In this document: positions 44,144-57,316 of the stretch, piece after piece
How the letters are laid out: the number at the start of each line of letters is the position of its first letter
Position numbering within the stretch: position 1 is the stretch's first letter
Assembly (NCBI GenBank): GCA_038373885.1
Contig: JAWZYV010012355.1
Location: forward strand, 1 to 64,000
DNA length: 64,000 nucleotides
Origin: Cheiracanthium punctorium
Lineage: Eukaryota; Arthropoda; Arachnida; Araneae; Cheiracanthiidae
Direction: 5' to 3'
Notes under the pieces: generated by a model
The model's input: the letters and a program-made list of their open reading frames with translations, nothing else
Told to the model about the DNA's origin: nothing
Databases searched by the model: none
Translations under genes and position numbers: made by a program

Positions 44144-45545
44144 TTACCTCAATTTTACTATTACGTCTTATTATTCCGCATTTCCAGTAAGATACTGGAA
44201 AGATATAGATTTACTGGAAATGTGGAATAATAAGCCATAATAATAAATGCGGTAATTATATAGATTTACTGGAAATGTGGAATAATAAGACGTAATAATA
44301 AAAAAATGCGGTAATCTATATAAATAAAATTAGACTTTTGTCTGTACATTTCTTTGAATTCAAAAATTTTGCGATTTCTATCCGTTTCAAGCACCTGGGA
44401 ATCCGGTGCGACCCTCAACAAAAAAGTTTCTCTGTCTGTCATTCTGTCCGTGACGCTTTTTTTGTTTAAGCATCACGGAAAAACGACTGAAGCGAATGAT
44501 ATGAAATTGGGTGTCATGATAAGTGGTCACTCAACTTAAAACACAGGCGTCGAATTTTTAAAAAATCTTGATTGGATTTTGAGATTTTGCGAAAATCCTT
44601 TCAAACTGCGTAAATTTGTGTTCAAGCATCACGTAAAAACGACTGAAGCGAATGATATAAAATTGGGTGTCATGATAGGTGGTCACTCAACTTAAAACAT
44701 AGGCGTCGAATTTTTAAAAAATCTTTATTGAATTTTGAGATTTTGCGAAAATGCTTTCAAACTGCGTAAATTTGTGTTCAGCATCACGTAAAAACGACTG
44801 AAGCGATTGAAATAAAATTTGGTGTCATGATAGGTGCTCACTCAACTTAAAACACAGGCGTCGAATTAAAAAAAAATCTTGATTAGATTTGAGATTTTGC
44901 GAAAATCATTTCAAACTGCGTAAATTTGTGTTCGCACATCACGTAATAACTGCAAAGGTGAGAAAATGATATTTGCTGAAATGATAGGTGGTCACTCACC
45001 TTAAACTATAAGCATCTAATTTTAAAAAAATCGATCAGATTTCGAGATTTTGCGAAAATTGTTTAAAACTGAGTGAATCTTTGTTCACGCACTACGTAAT
45101 AACGACTAAAGCGAATGATATGAAATTTGGTCACATGATAGATTGTTGCTCAACATAAACTATAGGTGCTCAATTTTTTAAACATTTTAATTAGATTTTG
45201 AGATTTTGTGAAAATTCTCTCAAAATACGCTTATATTTCTTCAAGCATCACGTAATAAGGACTAATACGAAATTTGGTGATATGATAGGTAGTTGCTAAT
45301 CTTAATTTATAGGCATTGAATTTTTAAAATATTTTAATTACATTTTGAGATTTTGTGAAAATCGTTTTAAAATGCTGAAATTTTGTTCCAGCATCACGAA
45401 ATAAAGACTGCAAGGAATGAAACGAAATTTGGTGACATGATAGGTTGTCACTCAACTTAAATTCAGTCTGCGAATTTTTCAAAAATATTGATTAGATTTT
45501 GAGATTTTGTGAAAATTATTTCAATATGCGTAAATATTCACACTT
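42755..45545. repeat. Large imperfect palindrome, arms about 1.4 kb
   Basis: The sequence from about 44315 to 45545 is the inverted, diverged copy of 44143 down to about 42755. At the centre (44144-44314) the AT-rich flank TACTGGAAATGTGGAATAAT is present in one orientation once and in the other twice. Substitutions and small indels between arms are frequent, so this is an old duplication and not a read artefact. Confidence 0.85.
44315..45545 (+). mobile_element. Helitron-like element, second copy, 3'-truncated
   Basis: The 5' end TCTATATAAATAAAATTAGA is at 44315. The same unique 5' segment and about eight tandem units follow in forward orientation. It stops near 45545 without the hairpin/CTAG end present in the other copy. 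Confidence 0.75.
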
Positions 45546-48500
45546 CATAATTTAGTAATTTTAAAATCCTGATGTTACTTAATAAATGTGTGTGTACTTT
45601 CTATTTAATTTAATTGTTTATGCTTTTAGACTTCTTATTTTAAGATTAAATTTATATGATGCCCAATAAGCACGATATTGTGAAATAAAGAGATAAAACA
45701 TCCATTTTCTTAATCCAAATATTAGTTTTAAATGCGGAGCACACACAACCACAGTTTTAATTAACCTCTCACACTAAAAATTCTAACTCTAATTTGAATT
45801 CCAATCTGAATAATTATAAGCTTATTTTATTTTATTTATTATTATTGATAATAATTTTAAGAAAACATTCTTACTAATTTTACATCTTTTACGGTTATTG
45901 AGATAAGGTTGTTTGAAATGCTTCCGGTAAGTTGGTGAATTATAATTTCCAGTGATTTATACTCGAACTAACTGTTGAAAAATATTAAAATTTAACCGGT
46001 ACGTATATTTTACGCAGCTGCTTACTATTCATTTAAAATTTTCCTGAAACTTTCAATTTTTGCAGTTATATTCACATTACTCCTGTTTTTAATAGTTTAT
46101 TTTTTTATTTAAGGGTGCTCCAGTTGTAAACCGCCTTTTGAACAGCTTTAAAAACAGACCAATGACGTTAAACACTTAAAAAATAATAATAATTCTTCTT
46201 TACCCAACACACTATGGACTAATACTAACAGTAAAGTTTTATGCCTCACGCAACTTTCAGAAAAAAATTCATAAGCACAAAAATTGCCTTTAAAAATCGA
46301 CCGAAGACTAACCTGTTTAGGGATACATTGCAAAATTCCGTATGTTTAGCATTTTTCCTTGAGTGTTCCGTAACTCCTATAGGTTAATTCTTTGTAACAG
46401 TTCGCAGTAACTTGTAAAGAGATATTCTAAATTTTTTCGAGTCTGTAGCGCAATTGAAGTCTTTAAAAAGCTGTTCAAAAGCTGCATAATTTCCTATTAA
46501 CAGCCTTAATATGCTGTAAAATAACTGAAAAAAAATCAGAAAATTAAGAGTATTGATTAATTTTTTAAACATGGTCGATTTTTTTTTTTTTTTCGGTATT
46601 ATGCAAAACTATTTGTTCTAATTTGATGGCAAAACTTCTTGTTCTAATTTAATGATTCATATAACTATTAAATTCATGGGGAAGAAATTTTTTATTCATT
46701 GAAAAATGGACAACTTGATATTTTTTATTTCCCCCAATTCATGGAGCAAAATTATTTAATTTGGTCAAAACTTTGTCGGATTATCTGCAGCAGCAGGGAA
46801 CTATTCTCCCGATATTTGTTAAAGATAAAGCCCATCGAAAAATAGATAGTAACTATATAGTAGATAGTAACTAACAAGTAAATGCATAATTCAATAAAAC
46901 TGAAAATATATATCCGAATTTTAAAAGAAACCTGTTATTACTAACTACATACGTATGGAAATTACATAACAAAACCAGACATCGGTGACACTTCTAAAAT
47001 TTTCGTAGCCTTCAAAATAACTTTCATAATCCTAACAAAACATTAGTTCAATTTTACTGCACTCTAATTGAAAAAAATATTTCATTAACTGTCGTCTCAA
47101 AGCTAAAGTGAGTGAAAACACGTCGACGCATTCTTGTTCCTCGAAACAGGTTTTGTTTACCATCACCCTCTTCAATTACAGTACAACATTAAGTCATAAC
47201 CACGATTCGCCAAGCAAAAAAAAAAAAAAAAAAACCACAAACCCGATATTTACATGTCCGTCCTTAAATGAGTTTTCCTTCTCAACAATAATTTCACTTC
47301 GTAGAGGAACCGGTTCCCTCTGACTTCACGTTCTTTTTCAATGACCGCAATCTTTAATAATTATGGCAAGCTGACTCATCGATGGGCAAAACTTTCCAAG
47401 TCCTTTCATAGTAGTGGTCGCGATATAGCCAGTGTAGAGAGAGAGCTTCCATTAAAGGGTCAATGCGAAATCCATTTTAAGTTTCCAGATAGTGGGTCAA
47501 AGAAATAGGGGGATAGAAAGTTAGAGCCGTTACAGAAACACAAAAACGTCACAGTGGCCAGGAATTAATGGTGGTCTTGGCCTTATTTCAAGGTCATGTG
47601 CACGATGCAGAAATGTTCCACTAATGTCAGTAAGCTTGTATGGCTCCAAACATCTGTATGAATTATTTATATGTTTTCTTTGAAGATGAAAGGTGTTTAC
47701 AACTCATTGTTATGTCACTGAACTTTTTGCCTGGGGTATGGTCATAAACTTGATGTCAAACCATTGGTGGATGAGCAGATGAAAAGATTCACACGTTACT
47801 TCTTCCTGGAAATGAAAGCTGGTTTTGTTCGGTTTTGAAACACTCGGTGGAAATGGGCTTCATACTTATACTCTGTTGACTAGTAACGAAACCAAAATTC
47901 CAAAAATTAAAACAGACCTTTATACTGCGTTAACACCGTAAGTAATAGAAATTCAGTCTTCTGACAAACAGCAAAAGTCATCATTATTTCCATTATTAAG
48001 CTAAAGAATCTGGCAAAGCCATTTTTCAAATCCAGAATTTTATTATTTTGCATATTAAAAGTAAAATATGCAATTAGAATAAGAGTTATCTTCTCTAATT
48101 GTATACTTTACTCTAATATGCAATGAGAGAAGAATATGCATAATAATAATTATGCATATTCTTCTCTAATTGCATTTTTTTTTTTTTTTTTTTTTTAGAG
48201 AAGATAAGAGTTATCTTCTCATAACCAATACTATTCGCAGCATTATTTTGTACCCAACACATGTGGCATTAGTTTTCATACTATTAATAAGTCAGTACAC
48301 ACCTTGATTTCAATAATTTCCACGTGATAATTTTTTGGATGTAATCGAACATAATTTTCAAAATCGGTGCACTAAAAAAATGGTAAAGTATCCCTTAAAG
48401 CTCAAATACCTGCAGTATTTCGTACAGTGACAATACACATGCATTTCCATTAAATTTGAATAGTCGAATATAATCACTAATGTTACTTATTTATTAATTT

Positions 48501-51500
48501 CATAATCCGAGTGAGTTGGATTAAAGCATCCGATCTATCGGTTAATTTAAGACAAAATGTTATTGTAACTGAAACCACATGTATGCGTCGTTTTCAGCCA
48601 TTTATACAACTACTGCTGACTCTAAATTCAAAAAGATTTGACTAAAATCTATAACGATCTTTTTTGATTCAACGCTAAAAAAAAGAATGAGATTGAAATT
48701 CATCGCGTTTAGCAATGGATTTCTATGAGATGAATTACCCATAAGTTAAAAAAGGAATTATATCATTGCTTCTTTCTTTTGCGTTAAAAACAACTTAAAA
48801 GTTCACTTTTATTTAACTTTATGCTGGATAGCCGTATTTTACACATAAGTAGTAAAGCAGTACCTTAATAATATTTTATTTCAGACTAATGTTAATTTTC
48901 ATAATGAACGAATGCTTTTCTACAAAAACTAATTAATAATTAAATTAAAGTGGCAGTTTGGAAAGTTAAACTGTCTTTTAATATGGATAATCATGTGCAT
49001 TGACGGATCTAGAGGGTGGCATAGGCTCCCCCACTCCAAGAATTCCAAAATTTTTATTAGAGAAGATTTTTATCTTGTAAATTCAAATGAATTTATAGGA
49101 GGAAAGAAACAAAAAAAAAAAATTGCGTTCAGCACCACTCCAATTTCTTATTTTATTTTATTTATTTAATTATTTTTGGAGGGATTGTTCTTTAAATGAA
49201 ATTAGGAAGTTTGACTTATACTCTAATATCTTTTTGAGGGACAGTACTTCACCTATAACTGAAGTAGCTGCTTCATGGGAAGCAGAGAAATTTCTTCGAA
49301 ATAAGCTTGATGAAAATATTTTAACCCTGTCTGCCTTACAAAAATATAATAAAATTTCTCGAATGCAGTAAAAAAAAAAAAAAGTCATATATAATTTGAT
49401 CTACTTGTTTTTTGATAGATAGAGTTGATTCACATATGTACTTCTTACTGTATGTATTATAATTCTGGGAGAGAGTTAAATTTTGAATTCTCCAATGAAC
49501 AGAAAGTTTACTGCTAAAGGAAACCTGAGAATGGGTGCTTTTGTTGATGTTAATAATATTCCTTTATATGTGAACCTTGAGTTATTAAAATTATTCAGAC
49601 AACTCAGGCACAATCCATATTCTCACAAATAATGTATGTAGGTATGTAAATTAAATAGCTGAAGAGGATCATAAACATGGCCAGTCCCAGTCAATTATAA
49701 ATACGCATTTTTTCTCATTCCCTGATTGCTTCAACAAATTTCATTCCCAACTAACTCTAAACTATAAAAATAAAAACATTACAAATATTTTTTTTTTCAA
49801 AGAACACACTCTGTGAGAAAAAAGAAAATCGTATATTATTACAGCAACATTTATAAAAAAAAATTATCTGTTTACTTCTCAGAATTGTATGGCTTTTTTT
49901 TACTATTATTTATATCTTTCAGCAAACATATCTTATTTCATTGTTCATGAAGCATTTTTCTGCCATTTTGTAGTTTTCTCACGTATGTCTACCCAAAAGG
50001 AGATCGTGTCACCCACAGCTTTCCGAACTTACAAGGAAGTGGATATGTACGGAGAATACCTACGTGTTGCAGCTTCTATCGCCTTCTAAATAGTGTGTCT
50101 CCGTTTTACTCTTCGATATATCTCTAGACATTAGTTTCATCACTCATCCGCCTACAAAGGCATCCTTACCGAATTCTGATATTTTTCCTTCGGATTCGTC
50201 TTTCATGCCATGTTCAGGTGATAGAATCTCATATCGGTTTCAACTCCTAATACACTTGAAGACATAAACTCGTAATCGTGAAGATATTATTTCTTCCTTT
50301 TAACTGTAATTTTTTTCTGGTTTTTGTATAATGGGTCATCAGATGCATCTCGGTGATTTTCAGGGAGTTGCTTAGATCAAAAGATTTTGATTTTCTCAGT
50401 TGTTTGGGATTATTCTAAGTTGCTCCTTTGTATCAGGAATGTACTTGCACAACAATGCCTGTTCTCTTCATTCAGTTAAGCATTTTATGGCAAACAGTCA
50501 ATGCAAGAATAGGTCAGTATATCTCAAAATAACATTATTAATTTTACTGTTCTTATTTTACAAGTAATGATCAAAGTATCTCGTGGTAAAACTATCAATC
50601 CCACTATACTTATTTTAAAATTATGAATAATTTTGTATTGTTTTAGACAGGTTAATGCATTTTTAACTAATTTGGGATTTTCTTAAATTTTATGAGATTT
50701 TCTTTTTACTGCGAATGCGTACATTTTTACTGTGAAAACTTAAGCATGTTCTGAGTTTTATATCCGTTTTCCTCGGTACGTTCGAAAACACGTACTTTCG
50801 ACGAGCATAACTAAGGACAAATATTCCTTTATGAGGTTCTCTGATAAGCATCGATATGTTACGAAATACAAATTACGGACGTCAAACGTGACCAAACATC
50901 ACAATAAATATAATGCCCCAACATCCCAATTTTAACCTTTTCCCATCCATCTTGTGAGAATGAATATTTACTTTTCATCATCATTTTATTACTTCCATGT
51001 ACGGAATATAAAGAAGTAATGTGATCGCGAAAAATTTCGGGAGACAGATTTCGACGAAAAAAACTGATTTTGATTACCTCTAAATTTACTTTTAAGAATT
51101 TTCGCGATGCATCAGGAGCATCGAGTGACAATTACGTTTATTGACGTCATGGTTATCTGGCTTTGAGGGGAATATTGTGATTCATTCATTCATTTAAAAT
51201 AGTTCTTCTAGATTACGCAGTTCTTTTTTCACAAATAAAATAAATTTCGACTGCCATGAAGCTGTGAGAGGGTCTATTTACACAAAACGAAATCGTTCAA
51301 ATGCGAAAAGTTTCCGTGCGTTCCAGAAGAGCACGAAATTCGATTTGGGTTTATTATAAAAAATGAATATGAAGTTATTTATTTTAGGTGGAAAGATGAA
51401 GTGTATTGAGTATAGACATATTCTTTGTCGAATGTTTTTTCTATAGCGCCCGTTGTGATTGACTCCACAACGGGCTTTGACTTCTAGTAGTTAAAATTTA

Positions 51501-52078
51501 TTAGCAATGATATTTGGTTACCAAATATACTCACTGCAAACAGTGACGTCAGATCGTTATCCTTTATTAGATCCCCTTTTTATTTTTGTAAATAATATCC
51601 AATCTTAAAGTGGCAGACAACTTAGCTACTGCTCCGTAACCCTTGGCTTGAGTTTTTGAAATTTTGAGAACCTACTGCGTAGCTTTCTTAGCTAAGAAAA
51701 GTAGCAACAGCAATTTGATATCCGAGAGTTAGAAATCAAATTATAATTATTTCGTGATGCATATGCATATTACATTACACAGACAACATGTCTGTGTAAA
51801 GAAAAGAAATTACTAACAGACTAGTTACATTTGACTATCAATGCTTGAATCAGAATAATGAGCTTCCCGTTTTAAATTGCGAAAGAAGAAAAGAACAAGT
51901 AACTTTTTTTTTTTTTTTCTTTACATATCATTAGCGTGCTTTGTTTATAATTTTATTCTTTTGTTTATAATTTTCATTTTTTATATAAAATTAAAATGGC
52001 TTTAAACACTATATTTGTTTGTTTAGTACTTTTTCAACGGACCGTTCTAAATCTAACGCCATTTCAGGACAGGAGAGA

Positions 52079-52119
<41 letters not shown>

Positions 52120-52562
52120 CTATCCTTAATTCCGAACATCCAAGCGAAGGAAAGAAAAAGTATGGATGCCTTTTATTGCAGCATGTCAATGTATTATCTC
52201 ACTTCGTGGTTCATTAAACAGAAATAAGGAAACATTTACACATCCTGTTGCGGGGAAGTCATCTACGGTAACACTTAAATAGAAGAATCTTTCTTTGTTT
52301 CTTGTAGAACGAACGGAGTAGGAGGCTAATGACGTTGTTCACTTCACATCGTTAAGAAGTTACCACCAGAAAAGATACCAAATATTAGAAAGAAGTGTTA
52401 AGAATAACTGCATACGTTATTCAGCCTGTCCCAAAAGCTTATCATAGAAGAAGTTATAAGACCAGTTATAAGACCTTGATCAGAGAAGGAATGTACAAAA
52501 AATTATGCTATTAAAACCGGAGTGGTCCTCTTTTTACCAGAGAGTATAATTTGAAGCATTTT
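45546..52562. other. About 7 kb with no recognised gene
   Basis: It is AT-rich throughout. Small frames (for example 46384-46572, 49123-49371, 49889-50089, 50859-51131) lack family motifs, and I could not tie them to splice sites. There are short poly-T/poly-A tracts (46579-46594, 47217-47234, 48173-48196, 51905-51919, 52080-52117). A hairpin at 48126-48167 is listed separately. A degraded hAT-like word (TGACGGATCTAGAGGGTGGC) is at 49000. Confidence 0.45.
48126..48167. repeat. Perfect 19-bp hairpin in a repeated AT-rich patch
   Basis: AGAGAAGAATATGCATAAT (48126-48144) and its complement (48149-48167) flank a AATA loop. The neighbouring sequence repeats AGAGTTATCTTCTC on both sides of a long T-run (48080-48230), including another 10-bp inverted pair GAGAAGATAA/TTATCTTCTC. 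Confidence 0.85.
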
Positions 52563-52570
52563 CTAATAAC

Positions 52571-52864
52571 CAGAGCCATTGCTAAGAATATTTTAGGGGG
52601 AGGGGGGATGCCGATAAACTGTGAAGTCAAATATCGGTTTTTACCAACTTAACTTTTTTTATCAACTATATTACTATTTTTACTTTTGCCAACTGAATCT
52701 GCGTAATTTTGCCAAGTGAACCAGAAATAGAAAGTAAATCGTCGTTTTCGTTAAACTTTTTTCACCAATTTGGCCAACTAGGTATATAATTTTGCCAGTT
52801 TAATAGAATCTTGCGAGTGTTAGGGGGGACCTCCCCCTGCCGCCCCCCTTTAGCAAGGGCCCTG
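52571..52864. mobile_element. hAT-type MITE
   Basis: It starts CAGAGCCATTGCTAAG and ends TTTAGCAAGGGCCCTG, near inverse. The 8-bp flanks are identical (CTAATAAC at 52563-52570 and 52865-52872). The interior repeats TTTGCCAA-type words and is non-coding. Confidence 0.9.
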
Positions 52865-53025
52865 CTAATAACTGAATCTTAAAATTTGCGATTTAAAGTA
52901 GCTGTACGTCTGTTTAACGTTTGAATATTACATTAGATTTGCGCAGTTATAAAGTCATTTATTTGAAATACTTTTAAAATTTTTATGTAGAAATTATTAC
53001 TAGAACGAAAAAAAAGCCTAAACAT

Positions 53026-54713
53026 AAGTGGCGGCTCGTGGGATACAGCAAGTACAGCCGGGGTGCACTTGAAATTATCAGCACATACTTTAAAATAATT
53101 TATTCTACTAATTTTCCTAAATTCAGATTAGAATTGTGGAATTCCTACGGTAAATTAAAAAAATCTCCGAAAAAAACCAAACAAAAAAAACGTATTGTGG
53201 CCGGATCGCTCATTCAGAAAAAAAGCACTTTAATCTTCCCGCAATTCAATTGGGAAAATCTTTGGTTCAGCCGGGGCCACGCGAGATCAAGCAAGTTTCC
53301 TTTACCTTCCTCAAGCAAGTTTCCTTTACTTGCTATTGCTATCTCGCGTTGCCCCGGTTCAGACCAGAGCGCTGAAAAGAAAATTGGCAGCACCGTTGCC
53401 ATGACAACGACTACGTAAGCAGCTTCTCCAGCATAGGGAGTATGCAGCTGATACAGCCGATGAAAGATTTGTTAACGGCGGCTGAACTTGAGAACTCGAC
53501 TAACTGATTGGCTCGGACAAGAAATGAGGGAGAGGGTAAGGAGAATATATGTTTGGAAAACTCTCGACTTTATATTGCTGAATTTATCAAGAAGGTAATA
53601 GAGATGAGACGGGCTCAGCCCGAGCCCGAAAGCCCGAGCCCGGGCCCGAACCGGGCTCGGGCTCTGTAATTCACAATTGTGTTCGGGCTCGGGCGGGCTC
53701 GGGCTCGTGAAAAATTTCTCCTTTACTGTACATACTGCTTGAAACAGTTTTTAAAAGACGATTCATGAGGAAAATAAAACTACTTATAAAAAAATAAATA
53801 AATAAAAATAGAGGCACGGGCGCCTAGAAGATGCGTGAAGTTCTTTGGGTATTTTAGAACGGCTTTTTATATTCCTTAGTTAGTCATGAGATCCGACATT
53901 TTTTGATAAAGAATGGATACAAAGAATTAGAAAGTGCATTGGGAGTTTGCAACTGTATTTGTCTTTAATTTGCACAAACGGCAAAATTTATTGTATTCTA
54001 TCAATGAAGTAATTGAGTTTTTTTTTTTTTTTCATCTTTAGTTAAACTTTCGGGCTCGGGCTCCGACATAAATAATATTGCTCGGGCTCGGATTAAAAGT
54101 CCTCGGGCTCGGGCTTCAAAAAATGAGCCCGAACTCATCTCTAGAAGGTAAGCCTGAATAGACGCTTATGAATGGACAATTACCCATCAAAGTAGTATTG
54201 TTTTTAAGTAAGCAAGAACTGGCATTTTGAGGACATGGCGAGCGAGAAAATTCTTTAAACATGGGAAATTTTAAAGAGCTTTTAAAATTATTGATATCTG
54301 AATTAAAACAACGCCTTTTTATGGGGACATCACTGACCGATTCGCATGTTTAAAAGAAAGGAGGATTGATTTGACTTATGAAAAATAAGTAAGTTTTCTT
54401 TTTTTTTTTTCTTTTCTTCTCAAGTTATCGTTACAAAAGAAAATTCTAAGGAAACTTCGAATCAGACACGGATTAATGCAATTTTGAGGATAAGAGCGGC
54501 TGGTTGAAATTTATGCCCATTTTATGGAGGTAAAATAGGATCTGTAAAATACATTTTCTTATGTAATTTCTTTTTTTTTTTTCCTTGGTGAGGGCTTAAT
54601 CCGCCAGCTTTCGAATTCAGTAACAAAGATTTTCCAATCCTCTCCGGAGGAAAGGGGGGGGGTGCTCATATGCTTCCGGCTGCACTAACAGTTTTGACCA
54701 CGGGCCGCCACTG
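53026..54713. mobile_element. hAT-type element with nested hAT-type element
   Basis: It starts AAGTGGCGGCTCGTGG and ends CCACGGGCCGCCACTG; the expected first base C has changed to A. The 8-bp flanks are identical (CTAAACAT at 53018-53025 and 54714-54721). A tandem TCAAGCAAGTTTCCTTTAC occurs at about 53285-53330. The element at 53599-54143 lies inside. No transposase is visible; the 126-codon frame at 53038-53418 is low-complexity and unconvincing. Confidence 0.85.
53599..54143. mobile_element. hAT-like element with GGGCTC-rich subterminal arrays
   Basis: Its ends are TAGAGATGAGACGGGCTC and, reversed, TAGAGATGAGTTCGGGCTC. The flanks are identical (GAAGGTAA at 53591-53598 and 54144-54151). Both ends carry many copies of GGGCTCGGGCTC in opposite orientations (53609-53710 and 54045-54135). 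The layout is that of the 331-6381 family with a different repeat word. Confidence 0.9.
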
Positions 54714-54721
54714 CTAAACAT

Positions 54722-55453
54722 GCTACAAAACTTTAAACATTTTTAATATCTTATATGTGTACTAGTTAATAATATTTTAATGGTGGAAGGCTTACACATA
54801 ACAGCAAATATTTTTAATTCAAAGTACCTAAACAAGCTCTTCATACGAAAAGTACGGTCGGGTTGCCGCTCTGCGCGTGGTACCCCTCCTCGCTCTTTTT
54901 CTTTAGTTTTTTAGTGCTTTCTTTCTGTTGTTTATTTCTTCCCTCTCCTCCCTTCCTCTTTGTTTTCTCTTCGTCCTGTGTCCATTTTCCTGTTATTTTG
55001 TTTCATGTCTTTGTCAAATTTTATGTATAACGGATCGAGTTAATACAGGAGCTTATATAAGACGGGGCTAGGAGGACCGGACCACCTCCGAAAATGTAAA
55101 GCGGTTGTTAAAAACAGCTTTTTTAAAACATTGACATTAAGCGCAGTAACAATAAGGTTTAAAATACCGGATCGCCAGCCCCTATACTGAAATGGAAACC
55201 TATATATAAGCTATTGAGTTAATAGGAACAGTGAGATAAAAGGCGAAAAGCCATAGATCTCCAAAACTATTTCCTTTTTCCCAGGTACAAAAGTAACGAA
55301 ATACCTAAACAAAATATTTGTGCTTAAAATAAAGTTCACTTTATATTTTCCATGTTTCAAATGTTGAAATTAGCATACGGTACAGTTTTCCAAATACCTA
55401 TTTAGAATGTAGTACAAGTAGGTATTGGATCTGTACACCAATTAAATACTATT
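54722..55453. other. Non-coding
   Basis: No gene is visible. GACGGGGCTAGGAGGACCGG near 55060 and CCGGATCGCCAGCCCC near 55170 look like two ends of a small decayed element, but I could not align a duplication. Confidence 0.35.
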
Positions 55454-55498
55454 GACTTTAAATACCTATTTGTCTAATGCAAATGGGTATTTAAAGTC
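55454..55498. repeat. 19-bp hairpin, one mismatch
   Basis: GACTTTAAATACCTATTTG (55454-55472) pairs with 55480-55498 with a single mismatch around a 7-nt loop. Confidence 0.8.
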
Positions 55499-56808
55499 GG
55501 TACAACGTTCTTTATCTAAACGTCTTATACAAATTTTAGACGTTTACATAAATAAAAATGTTGAACAGACTTTACACCTACTATGCAGAAGTCCCGAACT
55601 GCAAGCAGTTTGCCAATTTATATTGCCCTGTTGGTACGTTACCCCTGAGGTTTAGGCCAGATTTTAACTTTGATCTCAACCATATACCACGATACGGAAT
55701 ATATGCGTTCTGTCACTTTGATCTATTACAGGAACACACAGAATTCCACAACAGTCGATGAGCAAAAAATGTATTACCTATATAAAATCTCCATCTTTTT
55801 ACCAATCCCTCTGATCTAAATCAAATCAAACCATGAGATCGTTTTATTTCCAACAGCAAATTAGGTCTCTTACGCAGATCCTCTTGCTCCAAGTCAACAC
55901 AACTAATTAGATGCTGTGCAATGGCTTACTATTACACTTGGTACAAGCTTTGAAAGTTTTAGTGCCACGGAAGAATCTGGGAGAATCTGAGAGTCCTTGA
56001 ATGCTCTGAAATCAATCGAGCCAGAGCTGTTTGATCACCCTTGAAACTAATTGCAGTACTATACCAGGACCTGCAATACGATATCATTAATGTGCCAGTA
56101 GTTTTCTCGAAGAAGTTTTATTTATAGTCTTACTTTTTGAGCATATCTCAAAGGTTCAGCATAAACATGCAGCATGGAAATATCCTCCTTCCCTTGTCTG
56201 ACAGCTATATCATTATATTTTAGATTTACATGCGATAGTATCCCTTAAAGATGAATAGAAGAATTGGAAAAAAGATCTTGAGCTTTCTAAGAATTTCGAT
56301 ATCTTTCAGGTACCTAACACTTCACCAATTACATAGGTATTGGATTACATTCCGGATGTTCGTAAGTGTGCTGGAGAATTCACTTTAACTAAACTATTTG
56401 AAATTTGTAATTTTAGTTAGCGTGGAGGTCGCATGACACAGTTTCGATAAAATACGTAGTTGCAATAAAATACGAAGACCTTTACTTATTTTTAAAACTG
56501 TTTATTGAAATGCAACGCAAAGTGAACATGTTAATCATTGCCGTCTGGTGGTAGCCAGCTTGATAAAACATTCGTATTACTTAAACAATCGGATAGCCAT
56601 GAAGTGAGCGATAAATTCAGATGCCAACGGGATTTGACATTGGCGAGAACATAGACTTGGCAGAGATAACCAACGCCATTTACAGAGTTACAGTAAATTT
56701 AGACAAATAAAATTAACTCCTTAAAGGCCGTATTATTTTCACGAAAACGGTCATAAAAGTGCCTATTTTTTTATTCAAGAAAATTGTATAAAAATAAGTG
56801 CATGTACA
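55499..56808. other. Non-coding
   Basis: I see nothing that I can assign. The overlapping frames at 55452-55761 have no recognisable motif. Confidence 0.4.
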
Positions 56809-56968
56809 CATGAGCGCCGGCAGAATATTTCCCAGGGGGGGGGGGCAAAGACTACTTCAACGTATGGTTACCATGTTGGAAAGAGCAAATAAGCAAGGGA
56901 AAACACTGCATACAAAAGTCCAGGGAGGGGCATTGCCCCCCCCTTACCCCATGCTGCCGGCGCCCATG
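56809..56968. mobile_element. MITE with GCGCCGGCAG ends
   Basis: It starts CATGAGCGCCGGCAG and ends CTGCCGGCGCCCATG, a 15-bp inverted repeat with one difference. G- and C-runs sit just inside (56837-56846, 56937-56943). The flanks CATGTACA and CATGTGAT match at 5 of 8, so the duplication is uncertain. Confidence 0.65.
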
Positions 56969-57316
56969 CATGTGATTCATGAATTCATTTTAAGGTTTTG
57001 GACATCATCTTTTTAGCTCGAAAGAAAAAAAAAAGTTACATTTCTAGGAAAAGCCAACATTTAGGGTTACTGTGACTAAATGTGTGTTTTTTAAATTAAG
57101 CAGGGAATTATTAAAAATGTGTTTTAAACACTAAAGGAGAATTTTATTAAACTTACTTCATAAAATAAATGAATATTTGTAAAGTTTTCTTTGAACATAA
57201 GAAAAAAAGGGATTTAAGATAGCAAAGTGCATATCATAAATACACGTATTTGAGTACTGGTACGATCTACTGCAAAAGCACTTATTTTTCCCGATATACT
57301 TTTCTTCCGCTTCAAA
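56969..57316. other. Non-coding
   Basis: AT-rich; nothing recognised. Confidence 0.4.

Noticed and set aside
42755..45545. Regular 155-bp repeats considered as a CRISPR-like array
   Set aside because: The whole 155-bp unit is repeated with no unique spacers. The organism is eukaryotic and the array lies inside Helitron-like ends.
49123..49371. Frame of 82 codons with a plausible mixed composition
   Set aside because: It is preceded by poly-A, has no family motif and no convincing splice sites. I could not support it as an exon.
50859..51131. Frame of 90 codons on the minus strand
   Set aside because: The composition is protein-like, but there is no motif, splice signal or neighbouring exon to support it.
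53038..53418. Frame of 126 codons inside a hAT-type element
   Set aside because: It shows no transposase motif, spans a short tandem repeat and has low-complexity lysine and serine runs.
55050..55195. Possible MITE with GGGGCTAGG and CCAGCCCC ends
   Set aside because: The ends could not be aligned to a fixed boundary and no target duplication was found.
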